Below, in pieces: positions 21,817-34,204 of a DNA stretch of 64,000 bases. Location: the NCBI GenBank assembly GCA_019916065.1, contig CM034242.1, positions 43,157,010-43,221,009 on the forward strand. Reading direction: 5' to 3'. The stretch's first letter is position 1. The number at the start of each line of letters is the position of its first letter. The position numbers were made by a program, and so were the translations under genes. The stretch is from Vitellaria paradoxa (lineage: Eukaryota; Streptophyta; Magnoliopsida; Ericales; Sapotaceae). The notes below the pieces were generated by a model. It was not told the origin of the DNA, made no database searches, and saw nothing but the letters and a program-made list of their open reading frames with translations.

Positions 21817-22744
21817 CTATAAATAAAAAGGCCGGCCATCTCATGAAAGTAATTAAGTAATTTATAGTCGTTCAGAGATGAGGCCAGCCTAGGCCCGGGG
21901 TAAGGAAAATTGTCACCCGTTTATGTAATTTGTAGACTATAAAAAAAAAGCATGATAGGGTTAGGCATCTTAAAATTAAAATAAAAAAAAATAGTAGATA
22001 TCATCCGTTCAAAAAAAATAAAAAACACTACTAGAATAGGTAAAATTATTTTTAAGTCGAAAAGTTTTTATACTATAATTGGCTCTAGAAAACATCATTA
22101 GTATATATAAATTTAAAATTTTAGTTGTTACATATAGTTTAGAATTCGAATGTTAATTTTATTATTAATAAATAATGACACAAAAAAATCAATAAGATAA
22201 AAAATAATCTAAATTTTAAATAGATAGAAACTAGAGTATATAAAATTATTTTTAATTTAAATATTTAAAATTTTAAACTCATTATATTAATTGTCTAATA
22301 TTAAATAATATTTTAAAAAATTAAGAAAAAAAATAAAGAAGGTGAACGAAAGACAGGATATTAGTTATATATATATATATATATATGCAAAATAATAATT
22401 AAAAAAAAAAAGAAACCAATTCCTATGGCAACGGATCCTGCCCGCAGACAACAAAGTTTGACTTCGTCCCTGCCGTAATTGCACGCAGGAATTATTAATT
22501 TCATCTAACAAAAATCCAAAATAGCGTTCAATTGATATTAACTATTGCCCTTTGCCTTCTCTTTTTGACACTCTTTATTACTTATTTTATTTTTGTGGAC
22601 TTATCGGAGCTCAACATCCAAGTTGAAACCTAAGCTGGCGACCTTTATTTACGTATCGGCGATAACGACTAGCTTGACTTCATGTTATGCCAGAGATGAC
22701 TAATTTTTCTGACATTTTTCAGAGATATTATCCCCACGTAGGGG

Positions 22745-23085
22745 CGTTTGGAGTCTCGACTAAATTTAAAAAATTTTTAAAAATATATTTTAAAATTATT
22801 ACGTAATAATTGTTAAGTATTTATATTTGAATTGATATAAAATTGTTAAAAAGTATATAAAGTAACAGATGTCAAAATTTTAGTGAAAGATTTTGAAGAT
22901 TTTGTGTATTTTTTTGTACACGTATCAGATCACATTTATTTGAATTTTGATAAAATCCGTTAGAACGGAACATATGTGGTGCGTTCTAACAGTATTTTAA
23001 AATTTTGACAAACCGTGTCAGCGACAATGGTGTTACCTTTTGAGTTTTTTTCAATTTTTTGGAGGCTCGGAGCCATAGTCTCCTT
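22745..23085 (-). mobile_element. MITE of the 36.8-kb family, reverse and diverged
   Basis: Starts ggggcgtttggagtctcgac and ends ttttggaggctcgg. Internal ccgttagaacggaacatatg and gcgttctaac correspond to ggaacaaatcattatag and cgttctaacaa of the forward copies at 36.8, 39.0 and 41.5 kb. Confidence 0.5.
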
Positions 23086-23305
23086 GCTCAACCCTAAGCG
23101 GTGACTTCGGCTTTATTTGGTTAGGAGAGAGAAAGTGGAGAAGAAGAGAGAGTAAAAATTCTCTCCTCTCCGCTTGGTATCTCTCTTGTGTGCTCGTAAC
23201 AGTTGCGGTTCTCCTGGAGTGTAGCTCGGTTAACTTATTTAAAAATTTTTCTTGTAATATATATATATTTTTTAAATTTAACCTAGTTTAAATTTTTGTG
23301 CTTTA

Positions 23306-23688
23306 GAGGCCGTTTGGAGAATTAAAAACTAACAAAAAAGTAAAACTTTTGAAAGTTTTTGTACGTTTTTTTAGTTACATTTTTTTATGTGTTTAGTAGA
23401 ATAAAATATAATTTTTAATATTTTTTTGTAACTTTTAGGTGGTTGGTAAACTTTTTATTGTAGCAAAGTAAAAAAGTGATAATTTTTTATATTTTTGGTA
23501 AGTTTTTTATTGTAACGGAGCAAAAAGTGATAATTTTTGTGTGTTTAGTAAAACTTTTTGTTTTATTTTTTTACTATAACAAAGCAAAAAAGTAAAAAAA
23601 ATAATTGTGATTTTATTAAACACACCAAAAATTACAAAATATAACTTTTGGTATTTTTTTACTAGTTTTTGAACCTCCAAACGAGCCC
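23306..23688. mobile_element. Tourist-like MITE (family 'ggccgtttggag'), intact
   Basis: 383 bp. Ends gaggccgtttggag and ctccaaacgagccc (inverted, 11-12 of 14). TTA duplications at 23303-23305 and 23689-23691. The interior is built of repeated tgtaac(a)aagtaaaaaagtgat(aa) motifs. Further copies at 25985-26364 and about 60947-61253. Confidence 0.88.
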
Positions 23689-23854
23689 TTAATATGAGCA
23701 ATTCTACTTTAAACCATCGACGATGGTCCATCGTAACTTTATTTTTTATCAACCTACACAAATTTAAAATTTTATATCAATTCAGACGAATCTAAAATCT
23801 TGAATTTGCCTGGAGTCATAATTTTGCCGCATATTATGTGTGATATATATTATT

Positions 23855-24011
23855 GGAGTGTTTGGTTAACAAAAAAAATTAGCCAAAAAATATAATAAAA
23901 ATAGAAATATGTAATATAAAAATGATATGTTGAGAAATTTAATTAAAAAATAGTACAAATTTAGTTAAAATTAATAAATTTTAGTGATATTTAGGGCCAC
24001 CAAACAGGACC
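23855..24011. mobile_element. Short MITE (family 'ggtgtttggtt', about 160 bp)
   Basis: Ends gtgtttggttaac and ccaccaaacaggacc; core agaaatatgtaatataaaaatg. Related copies at 54880-55045, 62603-62752 and 63533-63690. Confidence 0.6.
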
Positions 24012-24119
24012 TACACATATATATGTGTGCATGTGTCTTGATTATAGGTTAGTGGGTGCACTGCTACCTTTCCAAAAAAAAGTAGTGGGTGCACCGCATG
24101 TGACAACAGCTGTGGTTAA

Positions 24120-24482
24120 GACCCCCGTTTGGAATACATGTAAAAATCAGTCAAAAGTTATAAAGTTAGTGTTTTATAAAATATCAATTTTTATTTATTT
24201 ATTTATTTTTTTCTCTATTATAATAATTTATTCTATACAAAAGTTATTAAAATTTTTTACCAAACACACAAAAATTATTAAAAATAGTAACAAATTATTA
24301 AAAATTATTAAAAATTATTAAAAATTATCAAAAATTTTACGAAATACTTATAAATTGTAAAAAATTATTAAAAATAACTAAAAATTACTACTTATATTAT
24401 AAAAATATCAAAAATTAAAATTAATAATTTTTAATAAAAAAATATAAAATATTACTAAAAATTACGTCTCTAAACACTTATC
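24120..24482. mobile_element. MITE of the 48.3-kb family
   Basis: Starts acccccgtttgga and ends acgtctctaaacactta. The interior has many aaaaattattaaaaat units and a tctattataataattta block shared with 48330-48645 and 54085-54355. Confidence 0.6.
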
Positions 24483-24884
24483 TTAATCTTCAGATAGAGT
24501 ACAAACGCTGTTGCCAAACTTGACTTCAAGGCACGAAAAATGAGCTTTCTTCTTATTAATATCAAAATAAAAGGGACACAAAAAAAAAAGTAAAGCTTCT
24601 GACATCATGGGTTAATTAAAAGTGGAAAAGCTCCGTTCCAAAGGCAAGGGAACAAGAGGAACTGTTCCCCAAAAAACGCAAGCACCGTCTCCCCTTATTA
24701 TATATATATAATTTATATATATATACACGCACATATGTATGTATATTCACAAGATGAAAAAGAAGATATTAATTCTTTTAAATTCATTTCTCATTATAAA
24801 TGTGCATTAATTAATAATTTAAATAATCACGTCATTAATATATATTTATAATAAAATTAAAATAAATCTCTTCTAGATCACTTG

Positions 24885-25396
24885 AGTTGCGTTTAGTACA
24901 TAAAATTTTTTAAAAATCTCTGGAAACATCTGAAAATATCTATAAAATTTTACACATTCTCGCATTCTTAAAATTTTAAAAACGTTCAATATCTTTCTAA
25001 AAAAAAGTCGATAACTAAAATTAGGTTAATCAAATATCAAAATTTTTTTCGCCATTCTCACTATAAACTCCCAAACTACCAAATGACACCCACTTTGACT
25101 TTTTTGTGGCGTTTTTAAAATAGTTCTAACGGATTGTAGAAACCGTTCCGACGGAATCGTGCGGGTAATTTTCGTTCAAACAGTTTCTACAATCCGTTTG
25201 GACGAATTATAGTGTAAAGAAGTCATGACTACCTAAAATTTTGGATCTGTCCAAATGAAAATCCGATCCGTCGAAACGAAATCTTACTATTCATCTCTAA
25301 AAAATGCGGTTTGAGTGATGGCCCCAAACACAAAAAATTTTTTTAAATCACATTTTATCTCATTTTTTCTTATTTTTTGATACATCAAACACAGCC
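24885..25396. mobile_element. MITE of about 510 bp, paired with 55747-56270
   Basis: Shares with 55747-56270 the ends gcgtttag/gcatttgg and caaacacagcc/aaacacatcc, and the interior series gtagaaaccgttccgacgga, ttcgttcaaacagtt and atctgtccaaatg. TTA follows the right end at 25397-25399; the left duplication is not clear. Confidence 0.7.
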
Positions 25397-25399
25397 TTA

Positions 25400-25836
25400 A
25401 TCATTATTTAAGTCTTTTTCCTCCACAACTTTTTGAATGCAATGATAATAAAGATTTTAATTTCTTTTAAGAAATTAAGTTTTGCTCATTTCATCGGATG
25501 CCTAGCTGGATCAAAGTCAAACACCCATACCAATTTCGGCCGGAAGAAAAGCTAGCAATTTGCTGGCTCATTGGAATTTGGACTCGCCCATTGTTGCCCC
25601 TTAACATATATAATTAGTCCAAAACACTGTCCAAAATAATATTAGCTACGGGTCGCAATTTTTGACTAAATGCAGTTGGGGTGGAGGTGGGGGTGGGCGT
25701 GGGGGGTGGGGGGGGGGGGGTTGGGCGTGAAAAAATAATTATAAAAATTGATAACTGTACAGTGGGATAGAATAATTTTTAAGAAATTTTTATATTTTTT
25801 TTTTTGGTAAACTTCAAAGTTTCAAACGAAGGCTTA
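25400..25836. other. Intergenic stretch with G-rich run
   Basis: No gene. A G-rich tract (ggtgggcgtggggggtgggg and a following run of G, about 25676-25722) starts a MITE-like fragment ending caaacgaaggc (25833). Confidence 0.4.
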
Positions 25837-25981
25837 GAGACGGTTTGGATGTTATAAAAAAAAAAAGCAAAAAATCTCAACTTTAGATAGTTTTTGTGTG
25901 TTTTTTTAGTTACATTTTTTTTTTGTATGTTTGATGGAATAAAGTGTAATTTTTAACATTTTTTTTGTAACTTTTAGGTGT
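25837..25981. mobile_element. 5' fragment of a 'ggccgtttggag' MITE
   Basis: Repeats the first 145 bp of the following copy (gagacggtttggatg ... taacttttaggtg) and is then cut off by the next full copy. Confidence 0.75.
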
Positions 25982-25984
25982 TTA

Positions 25985-26364
25985 GAGGCCGTTTGGATGT
26001 TAAAAAAAAAAAACAAAAAATCTCAACTTTTGATAGTTTTTGTGTGTTTTTTAGTTACATTTTTTTATATGTTTGGTGGAATAAAGTGTAATTTTTAACA
26101 TTTTTTTACAACTTTTAGGTGTTTGGTAAACTTTTTACTGTAACAAAGTAAAAAAGTTATAACTTTTTGTGTGTTGGTAAGTTTTTTACTATAGCAGAGT
26201 AAAAAAGTAGTAATTTTTGTGTGTTTGATAAAATTTTTTATTTTATTTTTTACTGTAGCAAAGTAAAAAAGTGAGAAAAATTGTGACTCTACCAAACACA
26301 CTAAAAGTTACAAAATGTAACTTTTGGTACTTATTTGTTAGTTTTTGAGCTTGCAAATGAGCCC
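25985..26364. mobile_element. 'ggccgtttggag' Tourist-like MITE, full copy
   Basis: 380 bp, TTA at 25982-25984 and 26365-26367. Colinear with 23306-23688. It lies directly behind a truncated copy of its own family, suggesting self-targeted insertion or unequal exchange. Confidence 0.82.
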
Positions 26365-26504
26365 TTAATAAATCGAAATAAGAAATAAAGTAAAATAAGA
26401 AAAATACTTAAAATTTTAGTTATTTTGACATTCTTTATTTATTTTTAATGATTGATTTGATAAGGGGGTCAATTCTAGTAAAATTTCAAAATAAAAAAAA
26501 ATAA

Positions 26505-26630
26505 AAGTATGTTTTGAATGACAAAAAGTGAAATAAAATAAGATAAAATTAAATAAGTTATGGGTTCATAAATTCGTATAATGAAATAAAGAGTAAATAA
26601 TTTTTAAATTTTTTTGGTATTTATCATCAT
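26505..26630. mobile_element. Fragment of the 'gtgacaaaaagtgagataaa' MITE family
   Basis: Contains gaatgacaaaaagtgaaata and ttcgtataatgaaataaaga, matching the complete copy at 43397-43555. It ends in the upstream region of the GABA-transporter gene. Confidence 0.55.
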
Positions 26631-26705
26631 TTTTTAAAATTTTTTATCACTTTAAACTGGTCTAAGTATAAAATAGAGAAAAAGAAAAGAAAAAATTGTT
26701 GAAAT

Positions 26706-26719
26706 GTGTTACGTAACAC
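26706..26719. promoter_or_regulatory. Perfect 14-bp palindrome with ACGT core upstream of the TATA box
   Basis: GTGTTACGTAACAC at 26706-26719, a few bases before the putative TATA box. ACGT-core palindromes are typical plant bZIP targets, and TTACGT also resembles NAC core sites. Binding is inferred. Confidence 0.4.
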
Positions 26720-26725
26720 GCCGGC

Positions 26726-26738
26726 TTTATATATATAG
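26726..26738 (+). promoter_or_regulatory. TATA box of the GABA-transporter-like gene
   Basis: tttatatatatag about 270 nt before the ATG. It is followed by GA repeats at 26791-26812 and 26984-27001 that probably lie in the 5' leader. Confidence 0.45.
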
Positions 26739-27002
26739 ATAAGATTCCCATGTATTTCTCCTTGCTCATCCCAAACCAATACCTTAGGATGAGAGACAGA
26801 GAGAGAGAGAGCGCGGAGAAGGCAAGAAAACAAGGATTTTCTCTCCACTCTTGTTTGGGTTTTGACCAGAAAGAAATGAGAAATTATAACTAGAATTCAA
26901 CAGTGTCCCTCAATTTTTTCTGAATTTGGTACTTCTTTTTTCTTCTTTTCTTTCTTATCAAACATTTATAGTGTCAGACTTGGAAGAGAGAGAGAGAGAG
27001 AG

Positions 27003-28156
27003 ATGGCTGCTGTTGCACCAAAGTCCGGTGATCTCACACCAGATGGGCAAATCGGCATCGACCCTCAAAAAGAGCTCGATGCAGGAGCTCTCTTTGTTCT
27101 TAAATCCGAAGGTAGACCTTATTTCTTTGTCTCTGTCTCTGTGTCTTGCTCTCAATTCCAATACTAGTAGATGCATAGCGATCATTTGTATATATGCGTT
27201 CGTTTTTCTGTAAAATTTTAAAAGAGAAAATAAAAATTTTTTTCACTAACAAGGCTTAGTTTAACAACATAGTTGAAAATTAGCTCATGGTTATTCAGCT
27301 TTTTTATTTTTATTTTTTTTAAATAACTAAAATTATTTTATTATATTTTAAATTTCTTTTAAATTATTAAAGGAAAAAATATTAAATTAATAAAAAATTA
27401 AAAAAATCAACTACTAAAAAATTAGTAAAGAGCTTAATTTAGGTAGAAAATTTAACTTTTTGTAATTAGTTATTAGTTATTTACTAAAAAATTAATTTTT
27501 TTTTTGTGTTTGAAAAAAAAAAGTTAACTGTTTAAAAGTCAGCTTTTAAGCTTTTTATTAATTTAACGTTTTTATCTTTTAGCATTTAAAAGAAACTTAA
27601 AATAAAAAAGAATAAATTTAGTCATTTTATAAAAATAAAAAAAAAATTAAATAATCAGGAACTGTTCCTGAAAAATTAATCATACTTCTCAAACTCTATT
27701 TCAATGAATTAAAAATTTCAAATACATAAGGTGGCATTTGATTTATTTTACTGTTTTCTGTTTTCATTTTATGTTTTAAAAATCTCAAAATAAAAAAATA
27801 AAAAATACTTTATTTTCATTATTTTGAAATTTTCTTTACTTTGGATTAAAATGCTCAAAATAACTTTTTTTCATTTTTCATTTGATGTGTAAGTTTATTT
27901 TTTATTTTCTAAAATAAAATTTGAAAACACAAGTGAATAAATACGTTTTGAGTTTTTTCCTTATTTTAAAAAATGTAAAATAAAAAATAAGTTCAAAACA
28001 GAAAATAAGAAACAAAAATTAGAAAACGAAAAATAGAAAAATAAACCAAATGAACCCTAAATTTTTACTATACGTAGAATTGTATGTGCAACCTTAGACT
28101 TGTGAGTGTTTTGTAATTAATAATTATGGTGCATATATAATTATATATATATATAC

Positions 28157-28200
<44 letters not shown>

Positions 28201-31200
28201 GGTTCGTGGTTACACTGTGGTTACCACATGACAACGGCAATAGTGGCACCGGCACTGCTGAGCCTTCCCTTTGCTCTATCGTTGATGGGTTGGGTGGGAG
28301 GAGTTATAAGCCTGACTTTGGCCGCTCTTGTCACCTTCTATTCCTATAACCTTCTTTCCATTGTTTTGGAGCACCATGCCCAGCTTGGGAGGCGTCATCT
28401 CCGCTTTCGGGACATGGCCCATGATATTATTGGTATGTCAAATTGAGTTATTAATTTAGTACGTTGGTAGATTGGCCAAAAATGTTAGGATCTCGTTATT
28501 CGTAATCTTTTTTTTTTTTTTGCACAGTTCAATTAATTTATATATCTTATATTTTTTCCAAGCAACTTAATGATTTTTCTAGGCAATTAACCAATTGTTC
28601 CTAAAGTTTCAAAAATACTCATAAATTGTTAAATTTTTAGAGCAATTGACTGTTGAAATTATTTGATTTTTTCAGCAAGTACCTATTGGAAGTTTTTAAT
28701 TTATTCCGTTATCAGTTGCTGAAATATCTCGTTTATCTGTCGAAAATTTATTTCAGTAAGTAATTGTCGTATTTATTTGATTTTTTTCAGCACATGATTA
28801 ACGATATTATTTGATATTTTTAGCAAATTTCTATTGAAATTTTATATAAAAAAATTTTTAAAGTGTGGGTTATATGTAGTTAATATGGAAAATAAGGAGA
28901 TCATTTTACATTAGAATATTTTTATCTCAAGGTGGGAAAATTTAACTGGGTTTCGGAAAAAAAAAAATAGAGTCGCAAACAACAGTACGTAAATGTTATT
29001 TAATAAAATTATTAATTAAGCAGGTATTATTTTATTGATATTACGTATTGAGCAAAGCTCTATGCAGATTAATTGGCAGAAGTAACACTATGGCCCTATG
29101 TTTTAACCTGGCAGGACCTGGATGGGGCCGGTATTTCGTGGGCCCACTTCAATTGGGTATATGCTACGGTGCGGTTGTTGCCTGTACACTTCTTGGTGGA
29201 CAGAGCCTCAAGGTGATCAGTTGCAAACGACTACTTAATTTTGGCCCAATATGCCTTTCAAGTCTTTGTTAAGTAAAAAAATAAAAAAGAAAAAGAAAAG
29301 AAAGAAAAAAATGATGTAAACTTTATTATTTATATATATATATATATATATTGGTCTGTGGAATGGAAGAGAAAAAATATGATAAATCTTTAGACATGAA
29401 ATCATTTTGATTTCTACCTTAATTTTTCAGTTTTTCGAACTGGTTTTAGATGTTATATATATATATATATATATATAAATTAATCAATAAACTCCAATTG
29501 GGCTTTTGGGGCCCAAAAAAAAATAGAAAACGCAACACCAAGCCAACCTTTAATTATTTTATTGAGTTATTGTGGTTTTTATTTCCCCTTTTTGTCAAAG
29601 ACAAAATGATTGGATATATAGTAAAAAAAAATTACAAAATAATAATGTTTATAGAAAGAATTATTATAGGAACATTGCATGCTACGTGGTGCGGATTGTT
29701 GTGCACCGATTTAATGCCACCATACAGACATCGATTATTAAGAGATATTTTATTTAATATGAGTGCAACGACGCAGTACTTTTATATAATAATTTCTCAA
29801 TTTAAAAATTTCATAAAAGTTACTTATTTATAATTTGACCTCAAACTTCTAATTTATATTATTTTTGTCTTAACTCAGAAACATGATTGACTCTTTAATA
29901 TGACGTAACAACTGTATTTTTACCATTAAAGTATATTTTAATATGTATTTTTTTTATAGGTATCTTTTTTTGGTTGTTCTTTCTAACATATATAACTCAT
30001 ATTAATTTTGGTTATTTATTAATTTTTGGTTTACTCTCCTGCAGTTTATTTACTTGCTCTCTAGGCCAGGTGGGACAATGCAGCTCTCCCATTTTGTCAC
30101 AATCTTTGGAGCCCTGATTCTGATATTGGCACAAATGCCTTCTTTCCACTCTCTAAGGCACATCAACCTCATCTCCTTAATCCTGTGCCTTGCTTACTGT
30201 GCTTGCACCACAGCTGGTTCTATATACATTGGTACTGCTTCATATGTCAATCACACTCATGCATTGATTCATTCACTTTATTAATCCACTTTCCCAACTT
30301 GAAATTGACTCATTTATATTATCTTGCAGGATATTCCAAAAAAGCACCAGAGAAGGACTATTCTATAACAGCAGTTGGTGTTAATCACCTCTTTGGCATT
30401 TTCAATGCTATTTCGATCATCTCCACCACATATGGCAATGGAATCATACCCGAAATACAGGTCCTTTGTTTTCTACCTTTAATTTTGTTTCTCCACTGTC
30501 CTTTTCTATTCATCATTGGTTGTGTACTGAGTAAACATTATCTCAAGAAATATATATATATATATATATAAAGAAAGAGTTGAGGGGTATTTGAGTCATT
30601 CAATCAAATATAAAAATACCGAAACGTGTTCTCCTTTTCCATATTAACTAGATCAAAATCACACATATACATGTGTGTACTGCTCTTAAATTTTCTTCTT
30701 CATTGCTTTTTTTTTTCTCTCTCTCTCTCTCCCAATTAACTTTCATACCTTCGTAAATTTTTTTTTTACCCTTTTATTTTTCTATTTCAACTAACGGATG
30801 GAGAAAAGTTGAATGGTAAATTAACAGTAAAAAAAGAGTTGAGAGAGGATAAAACTCCGAGTTTACTCCTCATTGTTTACTAATTCAAATCTCCTCAGTG
30901 TTATCGGAGAGTTTATTCAGTCATTAATTTCGAAACCTCGTAAATTAGTTGAAGTGCGTGGAAGATGGGCCGAACAAAAAAAAAAAAAAAAAAAAGAAGA
31001 TATCTTCACAAAAAAAGGAGACACCAAAAAATGTTCTCCCTTTGTGTAATACTAGTGCCAATGCGCACACATACATGAGTGTATCTTTTTTGGGCTCTCC
31101 CAAATTTCTTTTCTATCTTTGCAAATTTTTTTTTCACATGCTTTTTTTTTTTCTCTCTCTCTCTCTCTTTCTGTTTCGGAGTAGTTGAAAAGGAAAGTTA

Positions 31201-32154
31201 TTTAACGTTAAAGGGAAGTTAAGTTAAGAAGGGAAGTTGAGGGATATTCGCAATTGTTCTTAAATTTTTTCTTCCTCTCTCTATCCCCCCACTTCTCTCC
31301 CTATTCTTGCAAGTAGAAGGAGAAAAAAGAATGAATAAATAAATAAACAAATGGGTATTTGAAGGAGTATTTTTGTAAAGAAATTTGTATTGATTTCTAA
31401 TTGCAGGCGACAATAGCACCACCGGTGACCGGAAAAATGTTCAAAGGACTTGTGGTATGCTATGCTGTTGTGATCTCAACGTTCTTTAGTGTGGGCATAT
31501 CGGGGTATTGGGCATTTGGGAACCAAGCTCAGGGATCAGTTCTTCAAAATTTTATGGTTGATGGGAAGCCATTGGTGCCCAAGTGGTTTCTTTTGTCGAC
31601 CAACGTCTTCACTCTTTTGCAAGTAATTGCTGTTGTTTTGGTAAGATCTGCACTCTGCTCACTTCACTCAAACATTTAATGTTTACTAAAATTTGAACGT
31701 AATGAATATGAATTATAATTCTAATGAACTCATTTATAAAAATAATAATTTATTTAATGCATAATTAATTGTCATGTAAGTTATGATATGTATAGAGGTG
31801 GCACTAAAAGTATACATCATTTGATAATTATTTTCATCACAAATTCTTATATATTTAATAACTATGTGCAGTAATTCATCTCTAAAAATTTATGATGATC
31901 AAAGCAGAATTCATGACTAATAGAACTAAGTTGTAAAAAAGATAATTTTTTTATTACAAAATTTTTTTATTATCGATCGTGTGACTGCAACATTATATTA
32001 TAATAAATTAAAATATTAAATTAAAAAATTAATTAGTTTTCACTTAATGCATATCCATATTACAAGGTAACTCATAGAATTTGAAAATATACAAAACATC
32101 AGCAGCTGAGATTTATTTCTTCAAGATTAAAGGTCCTGCGAGCAAATATTATTT

Positions 32155-32199
<45 letters not shown>

Positions 32200-32615
32200 T
32201 TATATGATTGGCTAGTTAATATATGCAGACTTACTTGCAACCTACAAATGTGGTGTTGGAGAACAAGTTTGCAGATCCAAAGATGGACCAATTCTCCGTT
32301 CGCAATGTGGTGCCGAGGCTGGTTTTTAGGTCGGTGTCGGTAGTCGTGGCCACGCTTTTGGCCGCGATGCTGCCCTTCTTCGGAGACATCATGGCTTTGT
32401 TTGGAGCATTCGGATGCATCCCCTTGGATTTCATTCTGCCCATGGTTTTCTACAATATGACCTTCTTCAAGAACTATGAGAAAAAGACCTTCGTTTTTTG
32501 GTTGAATACAATTATTGCCCTCGTCTCCACTGTGCTCTCCCTGGTTGGAGCAGTGGCATCTGTTCGACAAATCATCCTCGATGCACAGACCTACAAGTTG
32601 TTTGCTAACATGTAA
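27003..32615 (+). CDS. GAT1: GABA transporter 1-like amino acid permease (AAAP family)
   Basis: Seven GT-AG exons: 27003-27111, 28202-28432, 29115-29212, 30045-30231, 30330-30460, 31407-31640 and 32229-32615; 1377 nt, 458 aa, no break. The start MAAVAPKSGD is the first ATG after the GA-rich leader. The chain shows KELDAGALFVLKSEGSWLHC, GYHMTTAIVAPALLSLPFAL, FRDMAHDIIGPGWGRYFVGP, QLGICYGAVVACTLLGGQSL, LRHINLISLILCLAYCACTT and GISGYWAFGNQAQGSVLQNF, ending YKLFANM. These match plant GABA transporter 1-like carriers. About ten hydrophobic segments can be seen, for example residues about 49-100 and the exon 7 pair. Family knowledge: proton-coupled plasma-membrane uptake of GABA and related compounds. 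Substrate is inferred from resemblance only. Intron 1 carries a MITE and a (GT)20 tract abutting the exon 2 acceptor. Confidence 0.93.
27255..27655. mobile_element. MITE of the 7.8-kb family in GABA-transporter intron 1
   Basis: Two head-to-tail or overlapping arms with ttaaattaataaaaaattaa and reverse arms ending ttaactttttgtaattag and gttaactgtttaaaagtcag. Exact limits are unclear. Confidence 0.5.
27730..28057. mobile_element. 'catttggttta' Tourist-like MITE in GABA-transporter intron 1
   Basis: 328 bp, with TAA duplications at 27727-27729 and 28058-28060. Colinear with 17340-17675. Ends about 145 nt before exon 2. Confidence 0.85.
28159..28198 (+). repeat. (GT)20 microsatellite touching the exon 2 splice acceptor
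   Basis: Forty bases of GT, preceded by an AT run, then TTAG at the acceptor (AG 28200-28201). It replaces the usual pyrimidine tract. Confidence 0.95.
32167..32195 (+). repeat. (TG)n microsatellite before exon 7 acceptor
   Basis: About 14 TG units, about 33 nt before the exon 7 acceptor at 32227-32228, also behind an AT run. Confidence 0.9.
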
Positions 32616-32886
32616 CCGTACATGGGAATTAAGATCAACCAAAAAAAAAAAAACACAATGGAAAAATAATACTTTATTAGGAAAAGTGTTCCGCGTTATT
32701 GTGATAGTGACACTTTTATAATAAATATATATTTTAATGAGTGTTTTATTATTATTATTTTTTTAATGATTGGCTTGGGGTCAGAGTTTTTAGTTGTATG
32801 TCATTTACCCCGCAAAAAATAAAAATAAAAATAAAAAAACTAGGATGTGAGATATGGAATTGAATACTAATGTGCAAATCTTATCC
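32616..32886 (+). other. 3' UTR and downstream region of the GABA-transporter gene
   Basis: Holds an A run at 32640-32652 and aataaata-like signals (32720-32730). No other feature. Confidence 0.45.
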
Positions 32887-33050
32887 AGCCCCGTTTGAAA
32901 TGATAAAAATCTCTAAAAAATGATAAAAAAATATTTAAAATTTTTAATTTTTATTTATTTTTTATCTCACTGTACGAATTACGAATCCACAACTTATCTC
33001 ACTTTATCTCGTTTTATCTTACTTTTTGTTACTTTAAACACACCTTCATT
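32887..33050 (-). mobile_element. Reverse copy of the 'gtgacaaaaagtgagataaa' MITE
   Basis: Starts agccccgtttgaaatgataa and ends cgttttatcttactttttgttactttaaacacacc in pieces shared with 43397-43555 read in reverse. Confidence 0.6.
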
Positions 33051-33189
33051 GTCATACAACGTTAATTACGATTTTGTCTCACTTTTTATTACTTCAAACG
33101 CACTCTTTAATGTCATGCAATGTCAACTAAGGACATCTGCATTAAATTCTCTAAAATGCAGTAAAAGTAACATTTTTTTATTTTACAAA

Positions 33190-33355
33190 TTCGCCTTTTA
33201 CCACTGTTTAAAGTAATAAAAAATACAAAATTTTACAAATTTTTACAAACATAAATTACGAAACTGTAAAATTTAAATTTTTTACTCACTGCACAAATTA
33301 TAAGGCGCTAACTCTTATAAATTATACAAACTTACACAACTCCAAACACAATACA
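33190..33355 (-). mobile_element. Diverged copy of the 'attgtataaaataaaataaa' MITE
   Basis: Core tttacaaacataaattacga and tttttactcactgcacaaat; right end caactccaaacac. Compare 55110-55275. Confidence 0.5.
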
Positions 33356-33483
33356 CTTTATCAGATTCTCAACATTGCTCTATCCAATATTTTAAAAATA
33401 ATAATTAGAATGATCTCTCCATGTTAAGAAGCTTAGAAAAAAAAATAATTTGAATGTTATTATCATGTCGATTTTAATACTAA

Positions 33484-34181
33484 GGCCCTGCTTGGATGCA
33501 GTAATAGCCCCTCCCAGAACTAATACCTACGTTTGGCATAGTTTGACAATTCCAAATAGCCCACACTTTTCCCTCCTTCTCTGCTTATTTGTTGTCAGAG
33601 GTCCACATTTTCACCCCCTCCGCGTATAACTTTTGGACAGAGTCGGGGCTAGCCAAAAATTTTCACCCCCTCTTAACTTATTTTTGACATTTTTAGCCCT
33701 CGTTAATACTATTGTTAACTTGATCAAAATAAATATAATGCTAGTAAAAAAATAATAAACAGGCCAACAAGTCAAAATAAATATAATTAAAAAAACTGAA
33801 TAATAACCGACCATTCAAAAGTACATTAGATAATTAAAAAATTCTTTAAATAAATTTATAAAAAATTAAATTTTTACTGAAATAAATAATATAACTTCAA
33901 ATTGTCCAAAAATAATTAAATAGAGTAGGTTTTGTAATTTAATATTTAATTTAATGGATAACCAAGTTTAGGACACCACAAGGGCAAAAAAGTCATTTGA
34001 CTGCTTTTTCTATCATTCACCCCCTCTTATTTATAAAACATCCAAATCAAGTCAAAAGTTATCCCCCTCCATAAATATCACATTAATGTGGGCCAACCCT
34101 CTAAAAATAATACCCCTTCTTATCTTATACCCCCTCTAAAACTTATTCCCCCTGAAATTTTAGTACCATCCAATTGGACCC
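33484..34181. mobile_element. Tourist-like element of about 0.7 kb, copy 1
   Basis: 698 bp, ends ggccctgcttggatg and catccaattggaccc, TAA on both sides (33481-33483, 34182-34184). Shares with 47428-48165 ggacaccacaagggcaaaa, gagtcatttgactg(c/t)tttt and atgtgggccaaccctctaaa. No coding capacity seen. Confidence 0.85.
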
Positions 34182-34204
34182 TAAAATGTATACACGAATA
34201 ATAG

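Noticed and set aside
29450..29833. 127-codon plus-strand open frame
   Set aside because: It lies in intron 3 of the GABA-transporter gene, starts in an AT microsatellite and resembles no family.
32154..32642. 162-codon minus-strand open frame
   Set aside because: Antisense shadow of exon 7 of the GABA transporter, ending in the TG microsatellite.
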